Below, one piece after another: positions 15,655 to 25,130 of a stretch of DNA of 64,000 nucleotides. Origin of the DNA: an uncultured Pseudomonas sp. (GTDB lineage: Bacteria; Pseudomonadota; Gammaproteobacteria; Pseudomonadales; Pseudomonadaceae); NCBI RefSeq assembly GCF_943846705.1, contig NZ_OX044366.1:1860001-1924000 (forward strand). The letters are read 5' to 3'. The position numbers and the translations under genes were made by a program. Position 1 is the stretch's first letter; every line of letters starts with the position of its first letter. Below the pieces are notes generated by a model. The model made no database searches and was not told the DNA's origin. It saw nothing but the letters and a program-made list of their open reading frames with translations.

Positions 15655-16533
15655 TTAGCGGCGTACGCCGCTGATGCGCACCCAGCCGTCTTTGTCGGCC
15701 GTCGGGTCGAGGATAAAGGCCTCGGCATAAGCGGCGCGCACCTCTTCGGCTTGTTCGGCGAGGATGCCTGACAATGCCAGGCGGCCGCCTGCTTTGACCA
15801 GGCGGGTGATCTGCGGAGCCAAGGCTACCAGAGGTCCGGCGAGGATATTGGCAAGCACCACGTCGGCAGGCTCTTGTGGCATGTTCTCGGGCAGGTAGAG
15901 CGGGAAGCGCGCGGGCTCGATGCCGTTGCGGCCGGCATTGTCGCGAGAGGCTTCGATGGCCTGAATGTCGATATCGGTGCCCACTGCCTGCGGCGCGCCG
16001 AGCAGCAGGGCGGCAATGGCCAGAATGCCCGAGCCGCAACCAAAGTCGATCACGCTGCAGTCTTGCAGGTTTTGGCCGTCCAGCCATTCCAGGCATAACG
16101 CGGTGGTCGGGTGGGTGCCGGTGCCGAAAGCCAGGCCCGGGTCGAGCAGCAGGTTGACCGCATCTGGCTCCGGTGCGGCGTGCCAGCTCGGCACGATCCA
16201 CAGGCGCTGGCCGAAGCGCATCGGCTCGAAGCCGTCCATCCAGCTGCGCTCCCAGTCTTGATCGGCAATCACTTCGGCGTGGTGCTCCGGCAGGTCGGTG
16301 CCGGTCAGCAACTGTAAATGAGCGAATACCGCGTTGGCGTCGGTATCGGCTTCGAACAGGGCGAGCAGGTGGGTGTGCGACCACAGCGGCGTAGTGCCCA
16401 GGTCCGGCTCGAAAATCGGCTGGTCTTCGGCGTCCATAAAGGTCACCGATACGGCGCCCACTTCCAGCAGTGCGTCTTCGTAGGTTTCCGCTTGCTCCGG
16501 GGTGATGGCGAGACGGACTTGTAACCAGGGCAT
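15655..16533 (-). CDS. prmA: Ribosomal protein L11 methyltransferase
   Basis: SAM-dependent enzyme that trimethylates ribosomal protein L11. The 292-residue length from MPWLQVRLAI fits the family; 56 upstream in-frame codons are rejected because they are Pro/His/Arg-rich and lack homology. SAM motif I is VIDFGCGSGILAIAALLLGA, and VVLANILAGPLVALAPQI is the family post-I motif. The N-terminal ~60 residues form the L11-recognition domain. It follows accC on the same strand with hairpins between them. Confidence 0.95.
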   Translation of the reverse strand: MPWLQVRLAITPEQAETYEDALLEVGAVSVTFMDAEDQPIFEPDLGTTPLWSHTHLLALFEADTDANAVFAHLQLLTGTDLPEHHAEVIADQDWERSWMDGFEPMRFGQRLWIVPSWHAAPEPDAVNLLLDPGLAFGTGTHPTTALCLEWLDGQNLQDCSVIDFGCGSGILAIAALLLGAPQAVGTDIDIQAIEASRDNAGRNGIEPARFPLYLPENMPQEPADVVLANILAGPLVALAPQITRLVKAGGRLALSGILAEQAEEVRAAYAEAFILDPTADKDGWVRISGVRR

Positions 16534-16649
16534 GGGAAACCTCGTAAGCAGTATGGCGTGATGGTGCAAATAGGCGCGCAGCTTACTTGAACGGGGCTGC
16601 GTGCTGCCAGTGTGGGGTGGATGTCGCTTGCTACATCTAGCGGCGTGCG

Positions 16650-16681
16650 GCGGTGGCAAACGCTTTGCGGTTTGCCACCGC
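16650..16681. other. Stable hairpin between accC and prmA
   Basis: Perfect 12-base stem GCGGTGGCAAAC / GTTTGCCACCGC with an 8-base loop and no T-run. Together with the neighbouring terminator-like stem it fills the accC-prmA gap; it may be a processing signal or a REP-like unit. Confidence 0.5.
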
Positions 16682-16696
16682 GGGGTTGGCGGAAAC

Positions 16697-16726
16697 GACA
16701 AGGGCCGCCTAATGGCAGCCCTTGTC
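16697..16726 (-). terminator. Terminator-like hairpin after accC
   Basis: GACAAGGGC (16697-16705) pairs with GCCCTTGTC (16718-16726), with further pairing inside. On the minus strand it is followed by only a short T stretch (GTTTCC), so it is a weak intrinsic terminator for aroQ-accB-accC. Confidence 0.5.
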
Positions 16727-16744
16727 TGTGCGCTACGCCGAAGC

Positions 16745-18094
16745 CTAGTGCTTATCCATACCCAGTTTTTTCTCTAGGTAGTGGATATTTATCCCGCCTT
16801 CGCAGAAGCCTTTGTCGCGGACCAGCATGCGGTGCAGCGGAACATTGGTCTTGATCCCGTCTACCACGATCTCATCCAGTGCATTGCGCATGCGCGCCAT
16901 GGCTTCGTCGCGGGTCGCACCGTAGGTGATGACCTTGCCGATCAGTGAGTCGTAGTGCGGCGGTACGGTGTAGCCACTGTACAGGTGTGAATCCACCCGC
17001 ACGCCATTGCCGCCAGGGGCATGGAAGTGCTTGACCTTACCGGGGCAGGGCATGAAGTTGTCCGGGTCTTCGGCGTTGATCCGGCACTCCAGCGAGTGGC
17101 CGCGAATCACTACATCACTCTGCTTGAACGACAGCTTGTTGCCAGCGGCGATGCTGAGCATCTCCTTGACGATGTCGATGCCGGTGACCATCTCCGATAC
17201 CGGATGCTCCACCTGCACGCGGGTGTTCATCTCGATAAAGTAGAAACGACCATCTTCGTAGAGGAACTCGAAGGTGCCAGCGCCGCGATAGCCGATCTCG
17301 ATGCAGGCATCGACACAGCGTTGCAGTACTTCGGTGCGGGCTTTTTCATCAATGCCCGGTGCCGGCGCTTCTTCCAAGACCTTCTGGTGGCGGCGCTGCA
17401 GCGAGCAGTCGCGGTCACCGAGGTGGATGGCGTTGCCCTGGCCGTCGGACAGCACCTGGACTTCCACGTGACGCGGATTGCCGAGGAACTTCTCCAGATA
17501 GACCATTGGGTTGCCGAATACCGAGCCGGCTTCGCTGCGGGTCAGCTTGGCCGATTTGATCAGGTCTTCTTCCTTGTAGACCACGCGCATACCGCGACCA
17601 CCGCCGCCACCAGCGGCCTTGATGATCACTGGGTAGCCGACTTCGCGAGCAATCTGCAGAGCAGTTTCCTCGTCTTCCGGCAGCGGGCCGTCGGAGCCGG
17701 GTACCACCGGTACGCCGGCGCGCTTCATGGCGTCTTTGGCAGAAACCTTGTCGCCCATCAGGCGGATGGTCTCGGCTGTCGGGCCGACAAAGGCGAAACC
17801 GGAGTTTTCCACCTGTTCGGCGAAATCGGCGTTTTCCGCGAGGAAGCCGTAGCCGGGGTGGATGGCAGTCGCGCCAGTCACTTCGGCGGCGGCGATAATC
17901 GCCGGGATCTGCAGGTAAGACAGCGCGCCAGAGGCCGGCCCGATGCATACCGACTCGTCGGCCAGGCCCAGGTGCATCAATTCACGGTCGGCGGTGGAAT
18001 GCACCGCGACGGTCTTGATACCCAGCTCTTTACAGGCGCGCAAGACGCGCAAGGCGATCTCGCCGCGGTTGGCGATCAGAACTTTTTCCAACAT
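16745..18094 (-). CDS. accC: Acetyl-CoA carboxylase, biotin carboxylase subunit
   Basis: Carboxylates the biotin on AccB using ATP and bicarbonate, the first half-reaction of malonyl-CoA formation. The 449-residue protein starts MLEKVLIANRGEIALRVLRA; seven more upstream in-frame codons (MNRGEPA) are rejected by alignment to the family. The ATP-grasp glycine-rich loop GGGGRGMR (around residue 165) and FIEMNTRVQVEHPVSE (around 285) are intact. It starts 17 bases after accB, so the two are co-transcribed with aroQ. Confidence 0.98.
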   Translation of the reverse strand: MLEKVLIANRGEIALRVLRACKELGIKTVAVHSTADRELMHLGLADESVCIGPASGALSYLQIPAIIAAAEVTGATAIHPGYGFLAENADFAEQVENSGFAFVGPTAETIRLMGDKVSAKDAMKRAGVPVVPGSDGPLPEDEETALQIAREVGYPVIIKAAGGGGGRGMRVVYKEEDLIKSAKLTRSEAGSVFGNPMVYLEKFLGNPRHVEVQVLSDGQGNAIHLGDRDCSLQRRHQKVLEEAPAPGIDEKARTEVLQRCVDACIEIGYRGAGTFEFLYEDGRFYFIEMNTRVQVEHPVSEMVTGIDIVKEMLSIAAGNKLSFKQSDVVIRGHSLECRINAEDPDNFMPCPGKVKHFHAPGGNGVRVDSHLYSGYTVPPHYDSLIGKVITYGATRDEAMARMRNALDEIVVDGIKTNVPLHRMLVRDKGFCEGGINIHYLEKKLGMDKH

Positions 18095-18111
18095 CGCTGG
18101 CTCTCCGCGGT

Positions 18112-18576
18112 TCAAACGATAGTGAACAGGGGTTGATCGTATTCCACCGGCTGGCCGTTTTCGCCCAGGATGGATTCGATCACGCCGCTGGTTTCAGCCT
18201 CGATGTGGTTCATCATCTTCATCGCTTCGACGATGCAGAGGATGTCGCCTTTCTTCACGCTCGCGCCGACTTCGACGAAGTTGGCCGAGGTTGGCCCTGA
18301 GGCGCGGTAGAAAGTGCCGACCATTGGCGAGCGCACCACGGTGCCGTTCAGTTTGGCTGCAGCTGGGGCGGCGGCTTCGGCGGCGGCGACGGGCGCAGCC
18401 GCAGGTGCGGCTGGTGCGGCGGCAGGCGCTGGGGCGTACATCGGCTGTTGCATAAAGGCCGGCTGCTTGCTGTGGCGGCTGATGCGCACGGACTCTTCGC
18501 CTTCGCGAATCTCCAGCTCGTCGATGCCGGACTCTTCCAGCAGCTCGATCAGTTTTTTGACTTTACGAATATCCAT
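18112..18576 (-). CDS. accB: Biotin carboxyl carrier protein of acetyl-CoA carboxylase
   Basis: 154-residue carrier that swings biotin between AccC and the AccAD transferase. The N-terminal dimerisation part (DIRKVKKLIELLEESGI) is followed by an Ala/Pro-rich linker (about 45-75) and a biotinyl domain whose EAMKMM holds the biotin-attachment lysine near residue 118. A thumb-like insert (FYRASGPTSANFVEVG) is typical of AccB. It sits between aroQ and accC, the usual order in Pseudomonas. Confidence 0.98.
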   Translation of the reverse strand: MDIRKVKKLIELLEESGIDELEIREGEESVRISRHSKQPAFMQQPMYAPAPAAAPAAPAAAPVAAAEAAAPAAAKLNGTVVRSPMVGTFYRASGPTSANFVEVGASVKKGDILCIVEAMKMMNHIEAETSGVIESILGENGQPVEYDQPLFTIV

Positions 18577-18598
18577 AGTGGTTCAACTCCCAGTGAGG

Positions 18599-19048
18599 TC
18601 AGGGGCGCTTAAGTTCAAGTTGTTCGAGTGCGGCCTCCAGGGCCAGTCGATAACCGCTGGCGCCAAGGCCGCAGATCACTCCTACCGCAACATCTGAAAA
18701 ATAGGAGTGATGGCGGAAAGCTTCGCGTTTGTGCACGTTGGACAAGTGCACTTCGATGAATGGGATGCTCACCGCCAGCAATGCGTCACGTAATGCGACG
18801 CTGGTGTGAGTAAAAGCGGCAGGGTTGATCAGAATAAAGTCGACCCCTTCACCCTGTGCGGCGTGAATGCGCTCAATCAGTTCGTATTCGGCATTGCTCT
18901 GCAGGTACAGCAGATGATGGCCGGCCTCGCGGGCGCGGCGCTCCAGATCGAGGTTGATCTGCTCCAGGGTGACGGCGCCGTAGACTCCCGGCTCGCGGGT
19001 GCCGAGCAGGTTGAGGTTGGGGCCGTGCAATACCAGTAGGGTCGCCAT
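18599..19048 (-). CDS. aroQ: Type II 3-dehydroquinate dehydratase
   Basis: Shikimate-pathway enzyme converting 3-dehydroquinate to 3-dehydroshikimate. The 149 residues carry the type II motifs: HGPNLNLLGTREPGVYG with the catalytic Tyr of the flexible lid, INPAAFTHTSVALRDAL, and EVHLSNVHKREAFRHHSYFS with catalytic His and substrate-binding residues. It heads aroQ-accB-accC, 22 bases before accB. Pseudomonads carry paralogues of this enzyme; this is the copy linked to acc genes. Confidence 0.96.
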   Translation of the reverse strand: MATLLVLHGPNLNLLGTREPGVYGAVTLEQINLDLERRAREAGHHLLYLQSNAEYELIERIHAAQGEGVDFILINPAAFTHTSVALRDALLAVSIPFIEVHLSNVHKREAFRHHSYFSDVAVGVICGLGASGYRLALEAALEQLELKRP

Positions 19049-19168
19049 GGCGGTGCTTCCTTGTTTTGCTACTGCGCAGGACTATGCAGCGATAGCAAAA
19101 ATCTGTCCAGTTCTCAGCAATAGTCGACACGATGACCGCATGATGCGACAAGTATGTGACTGGCGAGG

Positions 19169-20938
19169 CTAAAATCGTTCGCGTGCAGTTGTCAGGCGAG
19201 CGGCGAAGGTCGCCGCATCCACCTCACCTACGACACGCAAATCACGCCATTCGTCACCTTGAGCGTCGAACAGCAGAATGGCCGGCGGGCCAAACAGCTG
19301 GTAGCGGTCGAGTAGGGCGCGTTGCGCGGGATTGCTGTCGGTGATGTCGAAGCGCAGCAGTTTATAGTCGCCCAGCTGGCGGCCAACTTCGGGTGCCGCG
19401 AGCACTTCGCGTTCGATCACTTTGCAGCTGATGCACCAGTCGGCGTACCAATCGAGCAGCAGTGGCTGGCCGTTGCGTTGCGCCGTGAGCAAGGCCGCAT
19501 CCAGCTCGGCAGGGGTGGTGACCGTCTGCCATTGGCCGGCTTGCACCTGTGTGGCCTCGGCGCTGCTGAGCGTGCGCCCGAGTGGGCGCAATGGGTCATC
19601 CTGGCCCTGCAGCGCACCGACCCAAGCCACCAGGGCATAGACCAGTAGCGGCAGGCCGAGTAATTGCGCGAATTTTTGGTGATGGGTTTTCGGGGTGAGT
19701 TCCAGCACGCCAAGCCAGAGTGCTACTCCGGCCGCCAGCAGCCCCCACAGCGCCAGGCTGACCGGGCCGGGTACGACGCGCTCGAGCAGCCAGATGGCCA
19801 CAGCCATCAGCAAGGCGCCGAACAGGTTGCGCACCGTAATCATCCAGGTTCCGGATTTCGGCAGTAATGCGCCGCCGCCGACCGCGAACAACACCAGCGG
19901 TGCGCCCATACCCAGGCCCAGAGCCAGCAGCTTGAGGCCGCCGCCGAGGGCGTCGCCACTGGCGCTGATGTACAGCAGCGCGCCGGCCAGTGGTGCGGAA
20001 ACGCAGGGTGAAACCAGTACGCTGGAGAGCACGCCAAGCGCGGCAGCGCTGAATACCGTACCGCCGTGCAGGCGCTGGCTCAGGCGCTGCAGCGGGCCAT
20101 CGATAGCCGCTGGCAAGCGCAGTTCGAGGAAGCCCAGGCTGGCTGCGCCGAACAGGGCGAAGAAAATTGCAAAGGGCACCAGTACCCAGGGCGATTGCAG
20201 GCGCGCTTGTAAATTAAGTTCGGCGCCAAACAGGCCCATCAGCGCACCGAGGATGGCAAAGCTCAGTGCCATCGGCAGCACATAGGCCAGCGCCAGCACC
20301 AGGCTGCGCAGGCCGCCAGGTTGGCCGCGCAGCACCACGCCAGTGAGAATCGGCAGCATCGGCAGTACGCAGGGGGTGAAGGTCAGGGCCAGGCCACCGA
20401 GGAAAAACAGCGCCAGATCAGTCCAGCTCCAGGGTGTCGCGGCATCTGCTGCGCTGGCACTGCTGGACGCTGCGCCGTCGCCAATTTTCAGCACCTCGGT
20501 TTCTGGCGGGTAACACAGGCCTTTATCGGCGCAGCCCTGGTAGTCGACGCTGAGGTTGAATGCTCGGTTGTCCGGGTTGTTGACCGGCACCTCGACATCC
20601 AGCACCTCGTAGTACACCTCCACATCGCCGAAGTACTCATCGTGCTTGGCCTGGCCGGCCGGCAGAATCGCCTGGCCTAGCTGGACATCAGTCGGCGTAC
20701 TGCTGAAGCTGAAGCGATGCTTATAGAGGTAGTAACCCTCGGCAGCGACAAAGCGCAGTTTGACCGACTCGCTGGAGCTGCTGAGCAGGCTCAGCTTGAA
20801 GGCCTCGCGTACCGGCAAAAACTCAGCGCTGTTGTTCAGCGCTGTGCCCAGCTGCGCAGGGGCGGGTGGCTTGTCGAACAGGCCAGCGCTGGCGGGCAGT
20901 ACGACCAGAAGCAGAAGCAAGCTGAGGAAACGGTGCAT
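19169..20938 (-). CDS. dsbD: Thiol:disulfide interchange protein DsbD
   Basis: Moves electrons from cytoplasmic thioredoxin across the inner membrane to periplasmic DsbC/DsbG-type proteins. The 589-residue protein starts MHRFLSLLLLLVVLPASAG, an obvious signal peptide; 30 upstream in-frame codons are rejected. Domains: periplasmic alpha domain with the Cys pair in GCADKGLC (about 130-136), an eight-helix beta domain (about 165-430) with FTPCVLPMLP and VSPCVSAPL, and a C-terminal thioredoxin fold with WYADWCISCK near residue 503. All six catalytic cysteines are present. It lies upstream of aroQ on the same strand. Confidence 0.95.
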   Translation of the reverse strand: MHRFLSLLLLLVVLPASAGLFDKPPAPAQLGTALNNSAEFLPVREAFKLSLLSSSSESVKLRFVAAEGYYLYKHRFSFSSTPTDVQLGQAILPAGQAKHDEYFGDVEVYYEVLDVEVPVNNPDNRAFNLSVDYQGCADKGLCYPPETEVLKIGDGAASSSASAADAATPWSWTDLALFFLGGLALTFTPCVLPMLPILTGVVLRGQPGGLRSLVLALAYVLPMALSFAILGALMGLFGAELNLQARLQSPWVLVPFAIFFALFGAASLGFLELRLPAAIDGPLQRLSQRLHGGTVFSAAALGVLSSVLVSPCVSAPLAGALLYISASGDALGGGLKLLALGLGMGAPLVLFAVGGGALLPKSGTWMITVRNLFGALLMAVAIWLLERVVPGPVSLALWGLLAAGVALWLGVLELTPKTHHQKFAQLLGLPLLVYALVAWVGALQGQDDPLRPLGRTLSSAEATQVQAGQWQTVTTPAELDAALLTAQRNGQPLLLDWYADWCISCKVIEREVLAAPEVGRQLGDYKLLRFDITDSNPAQRALLDRYQLFGPPAILLFDAQGDEWRDLRVVGEVDAATFAARLTTARERF

Positions 20939-21055
20939 GGCAGGCTCGTGATACGGGAGTCGTCGCATCATAACGGAGGCGCAAGACTCCGTGCATGCTC
21001 CAGCCTGTAAGCGGTCTTGTCTGCGCACTAAATGGTGCGCGACAGATTGCCGCGT

Positions 21056-23020
21056 TTAGACCCGGAATGCCTGCACGGCGGTGTGCAGCTGGCCGCCGAG
21101 TTGCAACAGTTGCTCACCTTGCTGGCGGCCCTGGCCAATACGTTGCAGGTTGTCGCCGCCCAGCGTGTGGATGCGCTCGCTGTGCCCGCGAATGTCGCTG
21201 ACCGCGCCGCTTTGTTGTGCGGTGGCGTCGGCGATGCGCTCGGCCATGCTGGAGATGGTGCGGATCGCCGCGACAATTTCATCCAGCGCGCCATCGGCGG
21301 CGGCGGCTTGGCTGGCGGTGGTTTCTGCATGCTCGACCTGGCTGCGCATGGCCTGTACCGATTGCCGGGCGGCCTGTTGCAAGCGGCCGATCAGCTCCTG
21401 AATCTCAGCCGTCGCGCCGCTGGTGCGTTGCGATAGCGAGCGCACCTCATCGGCCACCACGGCAAAGCCACGGCCCAACTCCCCGGCGCGCGCCGCCTCG
21501 ATGGCGGCATTCAGCGCGAGCAGATTGGTCTGCTCGGCAATCCCGCGAATCACCGTCAGGACATTGCCGATGGTCGCTGTTTCTTCGGCCAGGCGTTCGA
21601 TGGCCTGGGCGTTGCCCTGGACTTGATCGACCAGCGCATGCAGGCCGGTAAGGCTGTGGCCGATCACCTGCTGACCCTGTTCGAGGGCGCGGTTGGCGTC
21701 GCGACTGGCCTCCGCGGCCTGGCTGGCGTCGCCGGCCACTTGCTGAATGGTCGTCTGTAACTCGCCCAGTGCGTCGCGAATCTGCGCGGTATCGCCGGCT
21801 TGGCGTTCGGCGCCGCCATGCAAGCCGCCGCTGAGGTCGGCCAGGGTGCGGCTGGAGCCGACCACCTGTTCGGCGTGCTGGCGAATGGTGCCGACCAGAT
21901 CAACCAGATAGGCGCGCAGGCGATTCAGCGATTCTTCGATGTCGCGTAATTCCTGGGTGCGTGAGCCCAGCTGAATGTCTGCGGCAAAGTCGCCCTGGGC
22001 CCAGGTCGATAGGGCCGGGGCCAGGTGTGTGAGTACGCGGGTGAGGCGCCGCTGCAGGGTGTCGATGATCAGCGCAATCAACAGAATCAGGCCAATCATC
22101 AGGCCGAGGATCAGCTGCACTTCGCCTTGGATGCGCCCGTGTTCGGCGCGCACCCGCGGTTCCAGCGCGGCGAGTGCCTGCTGCACTTGCTCGACTTGTA
22201 CGCGGGTGCTGCTGGCCAGTGCCGCGCGCTGCTCGATCAGGCTGCGGGTGCGCTGCAGTTCGCCAGGGTAGCGCTTGAGTAGGCTGGCCAGGTCACGCTT
22301 GAGAGCGATGCCATGGTCTTCGGCTTGGCTGCTTTCGCTGTTGGCGTCTAGCCCCAGCATGTCGGCAAACGAGAGATTGGACGACTGACGGGTCTCGGCT
22401 ACGCCGAGCAGCGGCAAGGCGTTGAGCGCTTGGGCGTGTTCGTCCAGGGCCGCCAGCTCACGCTCTACCTCGCTGACCAGTTCGCTGCGGCCGCTGCGCA
22501 CCAGTCTGTCGCGGGCATGGGCCAAGCGCGTGAGGTGGCGGGCAGCACTGAACAGCGGGCGGCGATAAGGGGCAGCGGCACTGGCTTCGCTGCTGTCGGC
22601 GTATTGCGCCAGTTGCTCAAGGGCGGCGTCGATTTCCCGCTCGGCCTGCAGCAATAGGCCTTGCGGGTCGGCGGAAAGCTTGCCGGCGGCCAGCAGCTGG
22701 TTGGCACTGAATGCCTTGAGTTCGCCGAGGCTGGTGCGCAGGTTGGCTGCCAGTTGAGGCGGTAGCTCGGTCGTCGCCTGTTCGAGGCTCTCCAGCGCCT
22801 GCAGAGCTGCGCGGTGGCGCAGAGCATCGCCACTTTTCAGGTAGGTATTGATGTTTTGCGCGGTCTCGCCCTGGAATTGCTGCGCCAGGCTCAGGTAGCG
22901 CGCCATCAGCAAATAAGGACGCTCCAGGGCACGCTGCGACCACCAAAGCGTGGCCGCCAGCGCCACGCAGACGGTAACCAGCAGCAGGGTGTTGAGGTTG
23001 GTGAGGGATCTAAGGCGCAT
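21056..23020 (-). CDS. ctpL: Methyl-accepting chemotaxis protein, CtpL-like
   Basis: 654-residue chemoreceptor. Residues 8-27 are the first membrane helix; about 30-295 form a large all-helical periplasmic sensor; the second helix is LILGLMIGLILLIALII near 300-320, followed by HAMP and the signalling hairpin with TNLLALNAAIEAARAGELG around 500. From memory the gene next to dsbD in P. aeruginosa is ctpL (PA4844), a receptor linked to phosphate and chlorinated or aromatic compounds. The ligand here is inferred only from that synteny. It precedes dsbD by about 117 bases. Confidence 0.8.
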   Translation of the reverse strand: MRLRSLTNLNTLLLVTVCVALAATLWWSQRALERPYLLMARYLSLAQQFQGETAQNINTYLKSGDALRHRAALQALESLEQATTELPPQLAANLRTSLGELKAFSANQLLAAGKLSADPQGLLLQAEREIDAALEQLAQYADSSEASAAAPYRRPLFSAARHLTRLAHARDRLVRSGRSELVSEVERELAALDEHAQALNALPLLGVAETRQSSNLSFADMLGLDANSESSQAEDHGIALKRDLASLLKRYPGELQRTRSLIEQRAALASSTRVQVEQVQQALAALEPRVRAEHGRIQGEVQLILGLMIGLILLIALIIDTLQRRLTRVLTHLAPALSTWAQGDFAADIQLGSRTQELRDIEESLNRLRAYLVDLVGTIRQHAEQVVGSSRTLADLSGGLHGGAERQAGDTAQIRDALGELQTTIQQVAGDASQAAEASRDANRALEQGQQVIGHSLTGLHALVDQVQGNAQAIERLAEETATIGNVLTVIRGIAEQTNLLALNAAIEAARAGELGRGFAVVADEVRSLSQRTSGATAEIQELIGRLQQAARQSVQAMRSQVEHAETTASQAAAADGALDEIVAAIRTISSMAERIADATAQQSGAVSDIRGHSERIHTLGGDNLQRIGQGRQQGEQLLQLGGQLHTAVQAFRV

Positions 23021-23120
23021 AAGGCTCGACCGATAGCGAACGGTTTCGGCCGCCGACGCATGCGTCAGGGCGGCTGCTAAGCCTCAGAATTTATTGCTTT
23101 TTCGTGACGCTAATATGACG

Positions 23121-23160
23121 ACGCCAACCGCGTCACAGTTTTCTGTGGGACGGTTGGCGT
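23121..23160 (-). other. Nested hairpin between gcbA and ctpL
   Basis: Perfect outer stem ACGCCAACCG / CGGTTGGCGT and an inner stem CACAG/CTGTG around TTTT. It lies just after the gcbA stop without a T-run; either a Rho-independent-like pause or an mRNA-stabilising structure. Confidence 0.5.
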
Positions 23161-23189
23161 GATGCTCAGGTGCATCAGGGCGAAATGAT

Positions 23190-24809
23190 TCAGTCCGCGC
23201 GGTAGATCGCCACCTGATTGCGCCCGCCGTGCTTGGCTACATACAGCGCCTCATCGGCCTGTTGCGAGAGCAGTTTGCCGTCCAGGTCGGGGGTTAGTTG
23301 GGCGATGCCGCCGCTGAAGGTGCAGGACAGGTCGTGGGGTTGTGCCGAGAACTGAATTTCGGCGAAGCGCTGGCGGATTTCATCGAGCACCCGGCGGGCT
23401 GATTCGGCGTCTGTACCGGGCATGACTACGGCAAATTCTTCGCCGCCGTAGCGGCCGATATGGTCGCTCTTGCGCAGGCGCTGCTTGAGAAACAGCGCCA
23501 GGCTTTTGATCACCCGGTCGCCCATGGGGTGGCCGTAGGTGTCGTTGACCTTCTTGAAGAAGTCGATGTCGATCATCGCAAAGCTCAGCGGCAGGCCGTC
23601 GCGCTCGGCACGAAAGCGTGCATCTTCGAGCAGTTGCAAGGTGTGGGTGTGGTTGTACAGGCCGGTCAGGCTGTCGCGCACCATGCGTGCCTTGAGGTTG
23701 CGTGCGCGGGCGGCGCGGTTGCGCACGGTGGCAATCAGATGGCGTGGCTTGATCGGTTTGGTGAGAAAGTCATCACCGCCTTCGCTCATGGCATCGAGCT
23801 GCTTGTCGAGGTCGTCTTCGGCTGACAGGTAGATGATCGGCACGCTGACATAGCGGTCGTTGTGACGAATCACCTGGGCCAGCTCCGGGCCGTTGCACTC
23901 GGGCATGTACATGTCGAGGATGACCAAGTCCGGCTGAAAATCGGCCAGATGGCTCATCGCCTGGATTGGCTCGATCAGTGTGCGGGTGACGATCCCGGCG
24001 CTGTTGAGTACACGCTCGGTGTGCGTAGCCTGAGCCCGCGAGTCATCGATGATCAGCACCTTATAAGGCTCGTACTGGGCAACGTGGGTCAGCACCTCTA
24101 TGCGTTCGAACAGATTCGAGGCATCCAGGCTGCCGGTGAAAAACTCCTGGCCGCCGGCGCGCACGGCCGCTAGGCGGGTCATGGTGTCGGTATCGGCGGC
24201 GCTGAAGAACAGCAGCGGGATCTTGTGCTCCAGGCCTTCCTGCACGCTCTGCGCCAGTTGCAGGCCGCAACCGGGGCCGGAAAAGTCGACTTCCATCAAG
24301 ATGGCCGCCGGGTGGCGTTCGAGCATGGCGTTACGAAAGGCGTTGGCGTTGTCCATGGCGATGGCGGTCATGCCGAAGAACTCCAGGCGCTGCACCAGTT
24401 GTTCGGCGCGCTCCATATGTTGCAAGGCCAGATAGACCGGTTTGCGCAGTGGCGGCAGCACGGTTTGCTCAAAGCGGTCACCGTGGCGCAGGCCGGTGCG
24501 TGACAGGCGCTGCAGCAGCAGGTTGAGCTGGCTGATCAGTTGGCTATTGAGGCGGCCACGGTTGTCGGCAACCTGCTGCAGGCAGGCATCGATTTCCTCG
24601 GCCAGTTGACGGTGCTCGGCCTGGTCGAAGCGTTGGGCGTAGCGTTGCAGCAACTGTGTCGCTTCGCGCAACTCGGCCATCCCAGGTTCGCTCCACTCGC
24701 TGCGCTGCAGGCGCTGCCAGACTTCCAGTACCTGGCGTGCCTGATTGATCACGCGTTGGGCGAAGTGCTGCTTGAGGCGGTCACTGCTGGGGTCTTCGTG
24801 CTCGATCAT
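23190..24809 (-). CDS. gcbA: Tandem-receiver diguanylate cyclase, GcbA-like
   Basis: 539-residue response regulator that should make c-di-GMP. The start MIEHEDPSSDRLKQ gives a length close to P. aeruginosa GcbA (PA4843, from memory 542); 29 upstream in-frame codons are rejected. An N-terminal helical domain (1-120) is followed by a first receiver (about 125-245) that is degenerate: the phosphorylated Asp is Glu (ILMEVDF) and the Lys is missing (FFTGSLD). The second receiver (about 250-370) is intact (VLIIDDSRA, VILDMYMP, FLTKPIKP). The GGDEF domain has GGEEF near 455 and an intact RxxD inhibitory site (RKSD) five residues before it. GcbA promotes early surface attachment. Confidence 0.85.
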   Translation of the reverse strand: MIEHEDPSSDRLKQHFAQRVINQARQVLEVWQRLQRSEWSEPGMAELREATQLLQRYAQRFDQAEHRQLAEEIDACLQQVADNRGRLNSQLISQLNLLLQRLSRTGLRHGDRFEQTVLPPLRKPVYLALQHMERAEQLVQRLEFFGMTAIAMDNANAFRNAMLERHPAAILMEVDFSGPGCGLQLAQSVQEGLEHKIPLLFFSAADTDTMTRLAAVRAGGQEFFTGSLDASNLFERIEVLTHVAQYEPYKVLIIDDSRAQATHTERVLNSAGIVTRTLIEPIQAMSHLADFQPDLVILDMYMPECNGPELAQVIRHNDRYVSVPIIYLSAEDDLDKQLDAMSEGGDDFLTKPIKPRHLIATVRNRAARARNLKARMVRDSLTGLYNHTHTLQLLEDARFRAERDGLPLSFAMIDIDFFKKVNDTYGHPMGDRVIKSLALFLKQRLRKSDHIGRYGGEEFAVVMPGTDAESARRVLDEIRQRFAEIQFSAQPHDLSCTFSGGIAQLTPDLDGKLLSQQADEALYVAKHGGRNQVAIYRAD

Positions 24810-25130
24810 GGCGCGGGTTCGATTAGGGCGGCATTTGCCGGTAAATGATGGCTTATTGCTAGCAATGCTAACACCGTCATTGGTTTTTGCGAGCACCGAC
24901 GATCTCCTGGCGTCGGCCTTCTGTCTATGGGTTCACAGATATGGCAGTGGGTAACTGGCGTTAAGATTGCCGTTCTTCGCTGCGCACTCGGCTGCGCTTC
25001 ACTTATAGTGCTAGGCAGTCGCGCAACCCTGCGAGGGGATTGTGGTCGAACGAGCAGTCTGTGCACGGCCCTGCGGCAACGCCGGGTTAGCCCAGGCGGC
25101 TTCGCTACTTGAGTAAAAAAGGACAATGCC
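24810..25130. other. Divergent intergenic region gcbA / DUF2333 gene
   Basis: 321 bases between oppositely directed genes, so it must hold both promoters. I see no convincing gene. A possible -10 TATAGT lies at 25004-25009 but no well-spaced -35 was found. A ribosome site AAGGACA precedes the ATG at 25131. Confidence 0.5.
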
